DNA of 64,000 bases from Arachis hypogaea (lineage: Eukaryota; Streptophyta; Magnoliopsida; Fabales; Fabaceae): contig NC_092042.1 of the NCBI RefSeq assembly GCF_003086295.3, positions 44,452,137-44,516,136 of the forward strand, read 5' to 3'. Positions 46,336-57,430 of this stretch are shown here, in pieces. How positions within the stretch are numbered: the first letter of the stretch is position 1; the number at the start of each line of letters is the position of its first letter. A program made the position numbers and the translations under genes. Below the pieces are notes generated by a model. The model saw only the letters and a list, made by a program, of their open reading frames with translations. It ran no database searches and was not told the DNA's origin.

Positions 46336-46832
46336 TGGAGGGGAGGAAGTTTTTGTTCCCAACTTGATTTTTTTTTTCAAATTTCCATGTTTCCATCCAT
46401 AATTTCTTGCATAAACACATTACAAATCCTAATTTTTCAAATCCTTTTTCAAAGATATCAAATGTATCTTAATTCTATACATAAATCTTTTTCAAATCCT
46501 CTTCAACTTCTTTTCAAATCTTTTTCAAAACTCAATTATCTTTTTGAATTCTTTTCAAATCTTTTTAAATTCTTCTCAAATCTTTTTTAAACTCATCATA
46601 TCTTCTTTTCAAAATTTAGATTTATCTTTTTCAAATATCTTTCATATCTTTTCAATTTTAAATTACATCTTTTTCATATCATACTTATCTTTTACAAATC
46701 ATATCTTCTACCCTACCTTTTTCAAAAAAATTTCGAAAACCCACCCCCCTTCCCTTTAAATCCACATTCGGCTCCCTCCTCTCCTCCACAATTCAAACTT
46801 GGCTCTCCCTCTATCCCTCTCCTTTCCTTTCT

Positions 46833-46868
46833 TTTGCTTGAGGACAAGCAAACCTCTAAGTTTGGTGT
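46833..46868 (+). other. AGGA-loop hairpin plus polypurine-like motif upstream of D ORF3
   Basis: TTTGCTTG-AGGA-CAAGCAAA (46833-46852, perfect 8-bp stem), then CTCTAAGTTTGGTGTG. ORF3 starts 39 bp later. Confidence 0.75.
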
Positions 46869-46906
46869 GTTTATCCGTGATCACTAAACCAATACCCACT
46901 AAAATC

Positions 46907-48001
46907 ATGGCTCCTAAGGGAAAATAAACCACTCCAAGAGGCAAGAAAGAGAATATTCCAAAACCACTTTGGAATCAAGGAAAGTTCTTAACCAAAGAAC
47001 ATTCAGACCATTACTACAAAATAATGGGTCTAAGGTCAGTGATCCCGGAAGTTAAATTCGATATGAAAGAAGACGAATATCCAAAGATCCAAGAGCAAAT
47101 TCGAAATAGGAGCTGGGAAATTCTAGCTAATCCTGAAATAAAGGTAGGAAGAAACATGGTTCATGAATTCTATTCTAATCTGTGGCAAACAGATAGGCAG
47201 AGAATAGTTGGAACTGCCTTCTATGACTATCGAACTCTGGTCAGAGGGAAGATTGTTCACCTCCACCCCTGACAAAATAAGAGAGATCTTCAAGCTGCCT
47301 CAGCTGCAAGATGACCCAGACTCTTTTAATTGGAGAATGATGAGAACAAATAAGGGCTTGGACAAAATTTTAGAGGACATATGCCTCCCTGGAACCAAGT
47401 GGACAACCAGCACAAAGGGTGTCCCAAACCAACTCAAAAGATAAGATCTCAAACCAGTCGCCAGAGGCTAGCTGGACTTCATTGGACGTTCTATACTGCC
47501 CACTAGCAACCCTCTGAAGTCGCCATCAAAAGACCAGTAATGATCCATTGCATTATGTTGGGAAAAGAAGTGGAAGTTCATCAGCTGATTTCTTGTGAAC
47601 TTTACACAATTGCAAACAAGAACTCCAAAAATGCCAAATTGGCTTATCCAAGCTTAATCTCTATGCTATGTAAATATGCTGGGGTAAAGATGGGAGTAAA
47701 TGAGTATACCTCAGTTGAGCAACCAATCACCAAAAAGTCAATGGAAGGACAACAAGCACAGAACGACCCCATCAAGAGGAAAGCACAGGAGTTCCTTCCA
47801 GAAATCCCTCAAATTGAATACTGGGAGCGTCTTGAAGCATCTGTTACCAAGTTGCAAGAAGTTATGGACCAACTAAAGGAAGAACAGAAAAATCAAAATA
47901 GCATGCTTTGCAAATTGCTTGGGGAACAAGAAGAGCAAGGGTGTGAACTGAAGGAACTGAAGCGTCAGAAGCTATCTCTTGAAGGGCCAAGCACCCCATA
48001 G
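46907..48001 (+). pseudogene. ORF3 of element D (plant transposon-protein domain)
   Basis: ATG at 46907 (MAPKGK, then a stop). Homologous to the intact ORF3 of B: VIPEVKFDMKEDEYPKIQEQ, MVHEFYSNLWQTD, VRGKIVH, frameshift at about 47255, DKIREIFKLPQLQDDPDSF, DLKPVARG, IHCIMLGKEVEVHQLISCEL, then a helical tail (LQEVMDQLKEEQKNQNSML). At least three stops and one or two frameshifts. Same place as in B, between palindrome array and polypurine tract. Confidence 0.82.
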
Positions 48002-49050
48002 ATTAAAGGAGCATCCACCTCCCAAAATAAGGTTGTTGAGTCCTAATCTTAGCCTTAACTCTGTGATAATTGTTCTTTTTAGGAATTTACCTTAGAAGTT
48101 ATATATAAGTAGTAGTAATTAGTATCCCTATGTTGATTTTATCTCCAATTAAGCTATAATTTATTTTTCTCATCATCATCAAACATGAATAAAATAGCAG
48201 ATTTTTAGAATAAGGAGGCAATATTTTTTCGAGTTTTTAATAAGGAAAATTCTAATTATTTATATGTGGTGGCAATATTTTTTGTCTTCTGAATGAATGC
48301 TTGAACAGTGCATATTTTTTATATTGAATTTTATGAATGTTAAAATTGTTGGCTCTTGAAAGAATGATGAGCAAGAGAAATGTTATTGATGATCTGAAAA
48401 ATCATGAAATTGATTCTTGAAGCAAGAAAAAGCAAAAAAAAAAAAGAAGGAGCAGCAGAAAAAGCCAATAGCCCTTTAAACCAAAAGGCAAGGGCAAAAA
48501 GGATCCAAGGCTTTGAGCATCAATGGAAAGGAGGGCCTAAAGGAATAAAATCCTGGCCTAAGCGACTAAATCAAGTTGTCTCTAACCATGTGCTTGTGTC
48601 ATGAAGGTCCAGGTGAAGAGCTTGAGACTGGGTGGTTAAAGTCATGATCCAAAGCAAAAGAGTGTGCTTAAGAACTCTGGACACCTCTAATTGGGGACTT
48701 TATCAAAGCTAAGTCACAATCTGAAAAGGTTCACCCAGTTATGTGTTTATGGCATTTATGTATCCGGTGGTAATACTGAAAAACAAAGTGCTTAGGGCCA
48801 CGGCCAAGACTCATAAAGTAGCTGTGTTCAAGAATCAACAAACTAAACTAGGAGAATCAATAATACTATCTAAATTCTGAGTTCCTATGGATGCCAATTA
48901 TTCTGAATTTCAAAGGATAAAGTGAGATGCCAAAACTGTTCGTAAGCAAAAAGCTACTAGCCCCGCTCATCTAATTAGAATCTGAGCTTCACTTGAAACT
49001 CTGAGATATTATTGCTTCTTGATTTCTTTTTATCCTATTTTATTTATCTA
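48002..49050 (+). other. Non-coding region of D between ORF3 and polypurine tract
   Basis: No gene. About 48620-48970 matches B's corresponding region (7300-7620, opposite strand). Confidence 0.65.
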
Positions 49051-49088
49051 TTTTCTTGGGGACAAGCAACAGTTTAAGTTTGGTATTG
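49051..49088 (+). other. Polypurine tract of D with decayed hairpin
   Basis: TTTTCTTG-GGGA-CAAGCAAC (two stem mismatches and a changed loop), then AGTTTAAGTTTGGTATTG before the LTR. The least preserved of the eight units. Confidence 0.7.
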
Positions 49089-50625
49089 TGATGAGCGGAT
49101 ATTTTATACGCTTTTTGGGGGTAATTTCATGTAGTTTTTAGTATGTTTTAGTTAGTTTTAGTATATTTTTATTAGTTTTTAGGCAAAATTCATATTTCTG
49201 GACTTTAATATGAGTTTGTATGTTTTTCTGTGATTTCAGGTATTTTCTGGCTGCAAATGAGGGAGCTGAGCAAAAATCTGATTCAAGCTGAAAAAGGACT
49301 GCTGATGTTGTTGGATTCTGACCTCTCTGCACTCAAAATAAATTTTTTGGAGCTACAGAAGTCCAATTGGCGCCCTCTCAATTGGGATGGAAAGTAGACA
49401 TCCAGAGCTTTCCAGAAATATATAATAGTCCATACTTTGCTCAAAGATAAATGACGTAAACTGGCGTTTAACGCTAGTTCCATATTCCATTCTGGCGTTA
49501 AACGCCAGAAACAGGTTACCAGTTGGAGTTAAACGCCCAAAACAGGTTACAACCTGTTGTTTAACTCCAAAAACAGCCCAGGCACATGAAAAGCACAAGT
49601 CTCAGCCCAGCACACACCAAGTAGGTCCCAGAAGTGGATTTCTGCACTATCTATCTTAGTTTACTCATTTTCTGTAAACCTAGGTTACTAGTTTAGTATT
49701 TAAACAACTTTTAGAGATTTATTTTGGATCTCATGACATTTTAGATCTGAAATTTGTACTCTTTGACGGCATGAGTCTCTAAACTCCATTGTTGGGGGTG
49801 AGGAGTTCTGCTGTGTCTCGTTGAATTAATGCAATTATTTCTGTTTTCTATTCAAACATGCTTGTTTCTATCTAAGATATTCATTCGCACTTCAATATGA
49901 AGAAGGTGATGAACCGTGACACTCATCACCATTCTCAACTTATGAACGCGTGCCTGACAACCACTTTCATTCTACCTTCGATTGAATGAGTATCTTTTGG
50001 ATTCCTTAATCAGAATCTTTGTGGTATAAGCTAGAATCCATTGGCAGCATTCTTGAGAATCCAGAAAGTCTAAACCTTATCTGTTGTATTCCGAGTAGGA
50101 TTCAGGGATTGATTGACTGTGACGAGCTTCAAACTCACAAAGGTTGGGCGTAGTGACAGACGCAAAAGGATCAATGGATCCTATTCCAACATGAGTGAGA
50201 ACCGACAGATGATTAGCCATGCGTTGACAATGCACCTGGACCATTTTCACTAAGAGGATGGATGGTAGCCATTGACAACGGTGATTCACCAACACACAGA
50301 TTGCCATAGAAGGAACCTTGCGTGCGTGAAGAAGATGACAATAGGAAAGCAGAGATTCAGAAGATAAAGCATCTCCAAAACCCCAACATATTCTCCATTA
50401 CTGCGTAACAAATACTCATTTCATGCTCTTTCACTTTTTACAATTGAAACTAAAGAACCCTATTGGTATCCTGACTAAGAATAATAAGATAACCATAGCT
50501 TGCTTCAAGCCGGCAATCTCCGTGGGATTGACCCTTACTCACGTAAGGTATTACTTGGACGACCCAGTGCACTTGCTAGTTAGTTGTGCGAAATTACATA
50601 GTGTGAATGTAATTTTCGTGCACCA
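49089..50625 (+). repeat. 3' LTR of element D
   Basis: 1537 bp, matches 36493-38030 with scattered differences. Ends TTCGTGCACCA and is followed by GTTAA. Confidence 0.92.
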
Positions 50626-50880
50626 GTTAACTACACGCTAACGTATTTTTTGAACCAATGTGAAAAATTGTTCAATGAGGTATCAGGATTTGTCTCTTAG
50701 AATAACCTATATGATTCATAATTGGATAAAGAAGTTTCAATTAGATTATTAAGTTAGGTAAAAGCTAGTGATGTGATTCATCATAGTAGTTACCTCCTCA
50801 TTATAGAGCTTTTGGTAAAAGCTAGTGATGTGATTCTTAAGTTATTGTTCTTCCTCTATCCAATTTTCTCCTTAATCTCT
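50626..50880 (-). pseudogene. LINE linker piece between D and MITE
   Basis: Minus strand: GENWIEEEQ, LKNHITSFYQKLYNEE, typical of the region between endonuclease and RT in plant LINEs. A 23-bp direct repeat (GGTAAAAGCTAGTGATGTGA core) at 50757 and 50814 adds a 57-bp duplication. GTTAA at 50626-50630 is the right flank of D. Confidence 0.75.
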
Positions 50881-51412
50881 AAAGGTGAACGCGGATCGAA
50901 TTGAATATGGCCAAAATTTCGATCCGTTTTATACTAAAATCATCGGATTGAATCTAATATTCGCAACTTGTGATTTTGGATCCGATCCGATCGGCACATT
51001 TGCGGATCGGAATGGATATGGATATATCAGCAAAGCGTAAAAATACTTTTAAAAGCTTATTTTTATTAAAAATATCAGTAAATTTTTTTTTACTCTTTTA
51101 AACATATTTTCTCTTAAAATAATATTAAACATACTTTTTTTTTTAAATAAATAGAAATAAAATAATACAACATATATGATGGTTATTAGTTGAAATAAAA
51201 CATAAAAAGAATATTTTACTTATTTATTTATTTTTGCAGATACCCGGATATATGGATACCTATATAAAATTTGCAATCCGATCCTTAGTTTGATGATCGT
51301 ATCCGACCCGATTCGATAACCTTGCGGACCGGATCCATATCCATAATGTTTATATCGAATTCGGATAACCATCACGGTATGCAGATTGGATCCGATCCAT
51401 GAACACTCCTAT
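50881..51412. mobile_element. MITE, hAT-like, inserted in the LINE
   Basis: 532 bp, no ORF. Ends AAAGGTGAACGCGGATCG and GGATCCGATCCATGAACACT, imperfect inverted repeats rich in GGATCGGATC. Flanked by 8-bp near-duplicates TAATCTCT (50873-50880) and TGACCTCT (51413-51420), six of eight matching. Removing it with one duplicate restores the LINE frame. Confidence 0.75.
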
Positions 51413-51474
51413 TGACCTCTAAGCTTTAGAATTCTATTCTTTCTATGGTCTTAGTGTGATAGAACTTTGTATTT
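51413..51474 (-). pseudogene. LINE linker piece between MITE and F
   Basis: Minus strand reads KFYHTKTIERIEF then a stop and SLRGQ, continuing DEDRN from 62374. Ends in TATTT, the left target duplication of F. Confidence 0.75.
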
Positions 51475-52016
51475 TGTTACAAACCGCCTAGTCCAGCACA
51501 CTAGCCGACGAATCGGGGCACCACCCCTGACTCAGGCCCAAGGCACCCCATGAAGGAGAGCCTGGCGGGTTGGGTCCTAGAACGCTCGACACAGGGCCTA
51601 CCCGACCTGCCATCAGTATGGCCCAAGACACCGGTCGGGTCGGCACCTTCAGATCATGACCCGAAGCCCGGGGGCCGGAACAACCTGCCCTTCCCACGTG
51701 GATTACAACAGCTCATAGAAGCTTTTTGGGAAATGGACTAGGTCATTCTTAGGGCCCATCCCACGCAGTATAAAAGGGGAGAGGTCAGCTCTCCCCCCGA
51801 TGTACGTAACATTCTTGCCTAATTCGGCTATCACATCGTACGGACACTTACTTGATCGTTGGAGTGTCCTTGCAGGTGGCCACCCCCTTGCTTCACACCA
51901 CCTCCAGCGTCATCAGCACGTATCCGCCCTCACTCCATATCAACCAGGGTCTCGCCCGTTTCCCTGATCACAACCACCCGACCCATTGAGAACCCGAGGT
52001 CCTCAGGTAACGAACA
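51475..52016 (+). repeat. 5' LTR of element F with TATA box
   Basis: 542 bp. TATAAAA at 51769-51775 followed by GGGGAGAGGTC is a likely core promoter; the other LTR has it at 62128-62134. Confidence 0.92.
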
Positions 52017-52034
52017 TTGGCACCGTCTGTGGGG
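52017..52034 (+). other. Primer binding site of element F
   Basis: TTGGCACCGTCTGTGGGG directly after the LTR, typical of Tat-type elements. I do not assign the tRNA. Confidence 0.8.
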
Positions 52035-52039
52035 ACCCT

Positions 52040-53270
52040 GTAGACACAGAGCGACTTCCCACGTCGGAGGAGCTTCGCGAAGGAAGAGGGGCTCGCTGGG
52101 CAAGTTCATCGGCTCATACCGCCGAACGCCCCCGCTCCTCCGTTCAGCCTAAACAGCAGATTTACACCAAACCCCCCTCCCCCAAAAGGCGTCCCTTCGA
52201 AGGGACATGAGTCGATAGCACAAAGATTATGTAGGAACTCAAACACAGAGTGCAAAACCTAGAGCGAGAGCTGGCAGCAAGGAGCCGATCCCATGGAGAC
52301 GTCACCAATCCCGCGGCGACGCCAGCCGATCTCGAACCCGCACCCGATCTCCCTCCCAAAGACTAGAGAGTCAAGAAAGAAGTCCAACAAAGCACGACGA
52401 GGCACACACACAGGTGACTTCCCGACCTTACCAAGGCAGGTCCAAGGGCCGCGGGGAATCTCAAAGAGGGAAGGCCAAGAAACAGCAGGAACCCATAATC
52501 ATGGGAGCCACCTCCTTCCATCTCTCAATCCTCAAGGTCCGGCTTCCGAAGAATTTCGACAAGCCAACGAACATGAGGTACGATGGGACAAAAGATCCCC
52601 AGGAGCACCTAACAGCTTTTGAAGCAAGAATGAACTTAGAAGGAGTAGGCGACGCGGTCAAATGCCGAGCATTCCCAGTGACGCTGGCCGGCCCGGCGAT
52701 CCAATGGTTTAACGCCCTCCCACAAGGGTCCATTACGACCTTCGCGGACATCTCCCAAAGCTTTCTGGCTTGATTCACAACACGCATAGCAAAGGCAAAA
52801 CACCCAATCAACTTGCTGGGGTCACCCAGAAACCAGGGAACCGACCATGAAGTTTTTGGATAGCTTTAATGACGAATGCTTAGAAATTGATGGCCTCACG
52901 GACTCGGTCGCTAGTCTCTGCCTAACAAACGGCCTACTAAATGAGGACTTTAGGAAGCACCTCCCAACTAAGCCTGTATGGACTATGCAAGAAATTCAAA
53001 GCGTGGCCAAAGAATACATAAACGATGAGGAAGTCAGTCAAATAGCACAAACAGCCCCCACGGGTGGGAAGGTTCACAAACTACACGCTACTCACGGTGC
53101 CCATAGTGGAAGTTTACCAGCAAATTGCTGACAAGGGAATTCTGTCCAGGCCCAGGCCATTGAAAGAGAGAACGGTTGGTAACAAAAGCCTATATTGTGA
53201 TTATCACAAAGGTTTTGGCCACAAAACACAAGACTTTTTTTTACCTCAAAGACGCCTTGGAGCAGGCCAT
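52040..53270 (+). pseudogene. gag: gag of element F
   Basis: Pieces in several frames. Coiled-coil-like ELKHRVQNLERELAARS near 52230, then LPKNFDKPTNMRYDGTKDP, HLTAFEARMNLEGVGDAVKC, AFPVTLAGPAIQWFNALP (Gag core, 52500-52773), FLDSFNDECLEIDGLTDSV, LCLTNGLLNEDFRKHLP, and a knuckle-like CDYHKGFGHKT at about 53190. Frame changes at about 52480 and 53160, stops at about 52773 and 53130. Confidence 0.82.
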
Positions 53271-54356
53271 CCGAGAGGGGAAATTGAGCGAATTCTCCCG
53301 ACTTATTCGAGAACCGAGAAGACAAGAACGGGAGCACTCAGAAGAATATCGAAGCCGGATTGTCAAGGCGAGACAAGAACCCACGGGGGCCACTGACAAC
53401 CCCCCAACTTTTTTGGTCAACGTCGTAGTCAGACGTGATACCCCCCCCCCAAAATCTAAGTCAGCAGTAAAGAAAGATACCCAGATCCTCTCCATCTCAA
53501 CGGGAGGTCCTACCACCCCAAACAGAGGACCCCCTATGATATCCTTTGGCCCAGAAGACCAATGGTTCCACGACCTCCATGAGAACCCTCCGATGGTGAT
53601 CACGGGAATGATTGGGACCAGGCTGGTCAGACGAATCCTCGTCGACATTGGAGATGATTCCAATATTCTATTCAGAAACGTGTTTGACGCCATGGGACTT
53701 AGGGAATCCAACCTCAAGACTCACCAACACGGTGTCATGGGGATAGGTGATAATTACATCAAACCTGACAGAACGATCTCACTCCCAATCTGCTTATGAG
53801 CTGGTGACGCTAGGAGGTTGGTAATGGCGGACTTCGTAGTCCTCAGAGATTCCACGGCCTACAACATCATTTTAGGAAGAAAAACGATCAACAAATTCTC
53901 AACTGTGATATGCACCAAATTTTTAACAATGAGGTTTGTGACAGACAAAGGAATGGTCGGCTCCATTAGGGGAGACTTAGAAGCGGCGATTGCAAGCGAC
54001 AACGCCAATCTCTCCCTAAGAAAGGAGTCCAAGAAGGTGGCCAGCGTGTTCTTGGCCAACCTAGATGTAAGAATGGAAGACAAGCCGAGGCCAGAACCAG
54101 AAGGGGACATGAAAAAGTTTCAGATAGGAAAGTCGGCAGAGCAGTTTAACTTCGTAAACAAGAATTTACCCCATGAACTCAAAGGACCACTTATGGAGAT
54201 TATAAGAGCAAATGGCGACCTCTTCGCATGGATGCCGTCGGACATGCCGGGCTTGGATCCCGAGGTCATGTCTCACCGGCTAGCTGTCAAGCCAGAAGCA
54301 AAGCCAGTAGCGCCGTGGCGAAGAAAGATGTCCCAAGAAAGGGCCAATGAGGTCGT
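53271..54356 (+). pseudogene. pol: Protease and pre-RT region of element F
   Basis: Lys/Arg-rich linker, then PMISFGPEDQ and RRILVDIGDDSNILF, the protease active-site region with DIG where DTG or DSG is usual. After a stop near 53799: MADFVVLRDSTAYNIILGR, VGSIRGDLEAA, and the RT lead-in DLFAWMPSDMPGLDPEVMSH with KPVAPWRRKMSQERANEVV. Cut by solo LTR G at 54357. Confidence 0.83.
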
Positions 54357-55813
54357 TGATAAACCACTATTTTATGGTTTATATTGTAGTTAATTGAGTG
54401 ATTTTATCAAGCTTTTCACCCACTTATTCATAGGATTTGCATGATTTTACAATTCCTTCCTAGTTTAGTTCTATGATTGAAAACATGCTTCTTTGGTCTT
54501 AATTTAGCTAATCTTAATCCTCTCTTATTACCATTCGATGCCTTGATCTGTGTGTTAAGCGTTTCAGGCTTCATAGGGCAGGAATGGCTTAGAGAATAAA
54601 GAGGAAGCGTGCAAAAATGGAAGGAACACAAGGAATTGAGGACATGACCAGCGAGAAGTCACGCGGTCGCATGGCTCACGCGACTGCACAAAATGGAAGA
54701 AATCAGAGTGACGCGTTCGCGTGCCTGACGCGACCGCGCGGATTGGATGCTGCACGAACGACACGAAAGCGTGGACGACGTGCTTGCGTGGTACGAGAAA
54801 TGCTAAGTGACGCGAACGCGTGGACGACGTGGACCCATGACGTGCGCGATCTGCAGAATTGCAAAAGTCGCTGGCAGAGATTCTGGGCCACATTTCAACC
54901 CAGTTTTTGGCCTAGAAACACAGATTAAAGTCAGGGAACTTGCAGAGACTCACCAGGCTTTCATAATTCATAATTTTAGTTTTAGATGTAGTTTTTAGAG
55001 AGAGAGGTTCTCTCCTCTCTCTTAAGATTAGGATTAGGATTAGAATTTATTTTAGGATTAGGATTTCTTTTCACTTCAGGATTATTTCATCTTCATATTA
55101 GGTTCAATGTTCCTTTTATTTATTTCCTCAATTTAGTTTATGGATTTCTATGTTCAACTCAACTTCTTTATTTGGCTACAACTGCCCATGTTACATTTAA
55201 TATCTTTATTAATTCATGATTTTGAGGTATTTCAGATCTAAGATTCTTATTTAGCTTTTTATATTATTGGTTTTAATTGATTAACTGGAAGCTCTTGAGT
55301 TATCAACTATTCATGATTGATTGTTATGTTGGCTAATTAACTGGAATTCCACTAACTCTAGCCTTCCCTTAGGAGTTGGCTAGGACTTGGAAAATCTAAC
55401 CAATTGGTTCACTGGACTTTCCCTTGCTTACGCAAAGGTTAACTAAGTGGGATTAACTTCCATTCTTATAGGAGTAACTAGGATAGGACTTCCGAAATTT
55501 TATATCTTGCCAAGAGCTTATTTTATAGTTATTTATTTATTTTAATTGTCATTTGAATTACTTGTCATACTTCTTCCTTATTTCCAGAACCCCCCAATTT
55601 TACCTTTTTCATAGCCAATAATAAGAACATACCTCCTTGCAATTCTTTGAGAAGATGACCCGAGGTTTAAATACTTCGGTTATCAATTTATTTAGGGGTT
55701 TGTTACTTGTGACAACCAAAACGTTTGTAAGAAAGGTTGATTGCTTGGTTTAGTAACTATACTTACAATGAGAGTTTACTATAACTTCTAAACCATCAAT
55801 CTTCAGTTCTTCA
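54357..55813 (+). mobile_element. Solo LTR G inside the RT of F
   Basis: Starts TGATAAACCACTATTTTATG, of the A/C/H LTR type, and ends CAGTTCTTCA. F coding sequence lies on both sides. Flanks GTCGT (54352-54356) and GTCGC (55814-55818) match in four of five bases. CpG-rich cluster at 54657-54850 (GTCACGCGGTCGC-like). 1457 bp, no internal region. Confidence 0.85.
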
Positions 55814-55818
55814 GTCGC

Positions 55819-56712
55819 TAAGCAAACAGCCGGGCTTCTCAAAGCCGGTTTCATCAAAGAGCTCGAGTACTCAACATGGCTGTCCAACGTCGTACTAGTT
55901 AAAAAAGGTAGTGGCAAATGGAGAATGTGTGTCGACTATTCCGACCTGAACAAAGCATGCCCTAAAGACTCTTTTCCCCTCCCCAACATCGACACCCTGG
56001 TAGATTCCGCAGCAGGATATCGCTTCCTTAGCTTCATGGATGCATACTTTGGCTACAATCAGATCCCGATGCACCGACCTGATCAAGAGAAGACAATGTT
56101 CATAACACTAGGAGACACTTATTGCTATATAAGGTAATGCCATTCGGATTAAAAAACGCAGGGGCCACCTACCAAAGACTGATGAGCAAAGTCTTCCATG
56201 ACCTTATCGGTAAGACGGTAGAGGTCTACGTCGACGACGTCCTGGTAAAAACGGTAGAACCAAGCAGCCTTATAGGCGACCTACAAACTGTCTTCAAAGC
56301 GCTAAGAAAATTCAACATGAGGCTCAATCCACCCAAGTGTGCATTCACCATGGAGGCCGGGAAATTCCCAGGCTTTATGATAACACAAAGGGGGCTAGAA
56401 GCTAACTCAGACAAATGTGAAGCCGTCCTCAAAATGACAAGCCTAAGATGCGTCAAAGACGTGCAGCGACTAACTGGGAAACGCATGGCTCTATCCCAGT
56501 TTCTCGGAGCCTCAGCTGAAAAGGCTTTCCCATTCTTTAATCTAATGAAGAAAGGAATCGCCTTCGAATGGACTTCGGCATGCGAAGAAGCGTTCAGCCC
56601 TTTCAAAAGGGTGCTCTCAGAGTCGCCTGTACTCAGCAAACCCAGAGAAAGAAAACCCCTCTACCTATACCTAGCAATAACCACACAAGCCATGATGGCA
56701 GTCCTTGTCTGA
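55819..56712 (+). pseudogene. pol: RT of element F
   Basis: KQTAGLLKAGFIKELEYSTW, VVLVKKGSGKWRMCVDYSDL, ACPKDSFPLPNIDTLVDSAA, FMDAYFGYNQIPMHRPDQEK, frameshift at about 56130, VMPFGLKNAGATYQRLMSKV, and the catalytic YVDD at 56227-56238. Then GFMITQRGLEANSDKCEAV and the connection domain. Confidence 0.88.
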
Positions 56713-57430
56713 GAAGAAGACAAGACCCAGCGCCCAGTATACTTCGTCAGCAAAGTGCTCCAAGTAGTAGAGCTAAAGTACACCAAGCTGGAGAAATTAG
56801 CTTATGCCTTGCTAAGCTCGTCGAGAAGGCTCAAGCAATATTTCTAAGGACATAGGATCATCCTAAGAACTGACCAAGCGATTCGACAAGTCCTCCAAAA
56901 ACCCGATCTCGCAGGGAGAATGATGGCATAGGCAGTAGAACTATCCCAATATGACTTGCAATACGAGCCCAGGCAGGTAATCAAGGCCCAGGCAATGGCG
57001 GACTTCCTAGTAGAGGTCACGGGGGAAGCACCCGACATATCGAACACACGGTGGAAACCCCATGTAGACGGAGCTTCCAACCAAGCGTTCGGAGGGGCCG
57101 GTATCATCTTGGAAAACTCGGTGGGAATAGCTTACGAACAGTCGATCAGGTTGGACTTCCCAGTCTCCAACAACCAGGCAGAGTACGAAGCGCTGATAGG
57201 AGGGCTAATTCTAGCCAAAGAGGCCGGAGCGTCCAGGATTGAAGTAAGCAGTGATTCCCAGATCGTCACATCCCAGATAAACGGCAGCTACCAGGCTAGG
57301 GATACACTACTACAAAAGTACCTAGAGAAGGTAAGAGAGTTATGCAAAATCTTCGATGAAGTCATAATCCAGTATGTCCCTAGAGAAAGGAACACCTGAG
57401 CAGACCTCCTCTCCAAGTTAGCAAGCACCA
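56713..57430 (+). pseudogene. pol: Two RNase H domains of element F
   Basis: First domain (to about 56930): QRPVYFVSKVLQ, YTKLEKLAYALL, ILRTDQAIRQVL with stops at 56712, 56846 and 56930. Second domain (56956-57399, open): PHVDGASNQAFGGAGIILEN, NNQAEYEALIGGLILAKEAG, SSDSQIVTSQING, YVPRERNT then a stop. The second domain, with intact Asp/Glu/Asp positions, is the extra RNase H typical of Tat elements. Confidence 0.88.

Larger units (their letters stand above)
36493..50625 (+). mobile_element. Element D: full-structure Athila-type Ty3/Gypsy retrotransposon, degraded
   Basis: LTRs of 1538 bp (36493-38030) and 1537 bp (49089-50625), both TG...CA. Order: 5' LTR, primer site, leader, gag, protease, RT (interrupted by solo LTR E), RNase H, integrase, hairpin, palindrome array, ORF3, polypurine tract, 3' LTR. 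This is the only member of the B/D/E group here with a pol region. The RT box is FMDD, as usual in Athila. Stops and frameshifts occur in every ORF. Flanks are GTTAG (left) and GTTAA (right). Without E it is about 12.3 kb. Confidence 0.92.

Noticed and set aside
46907..48001. Envelope gene
   Set aside because: It has the position of an Athila env-like ORF, but no signal peptide, membrane segment or cleavage site; it matches B's transposon-protein domain.
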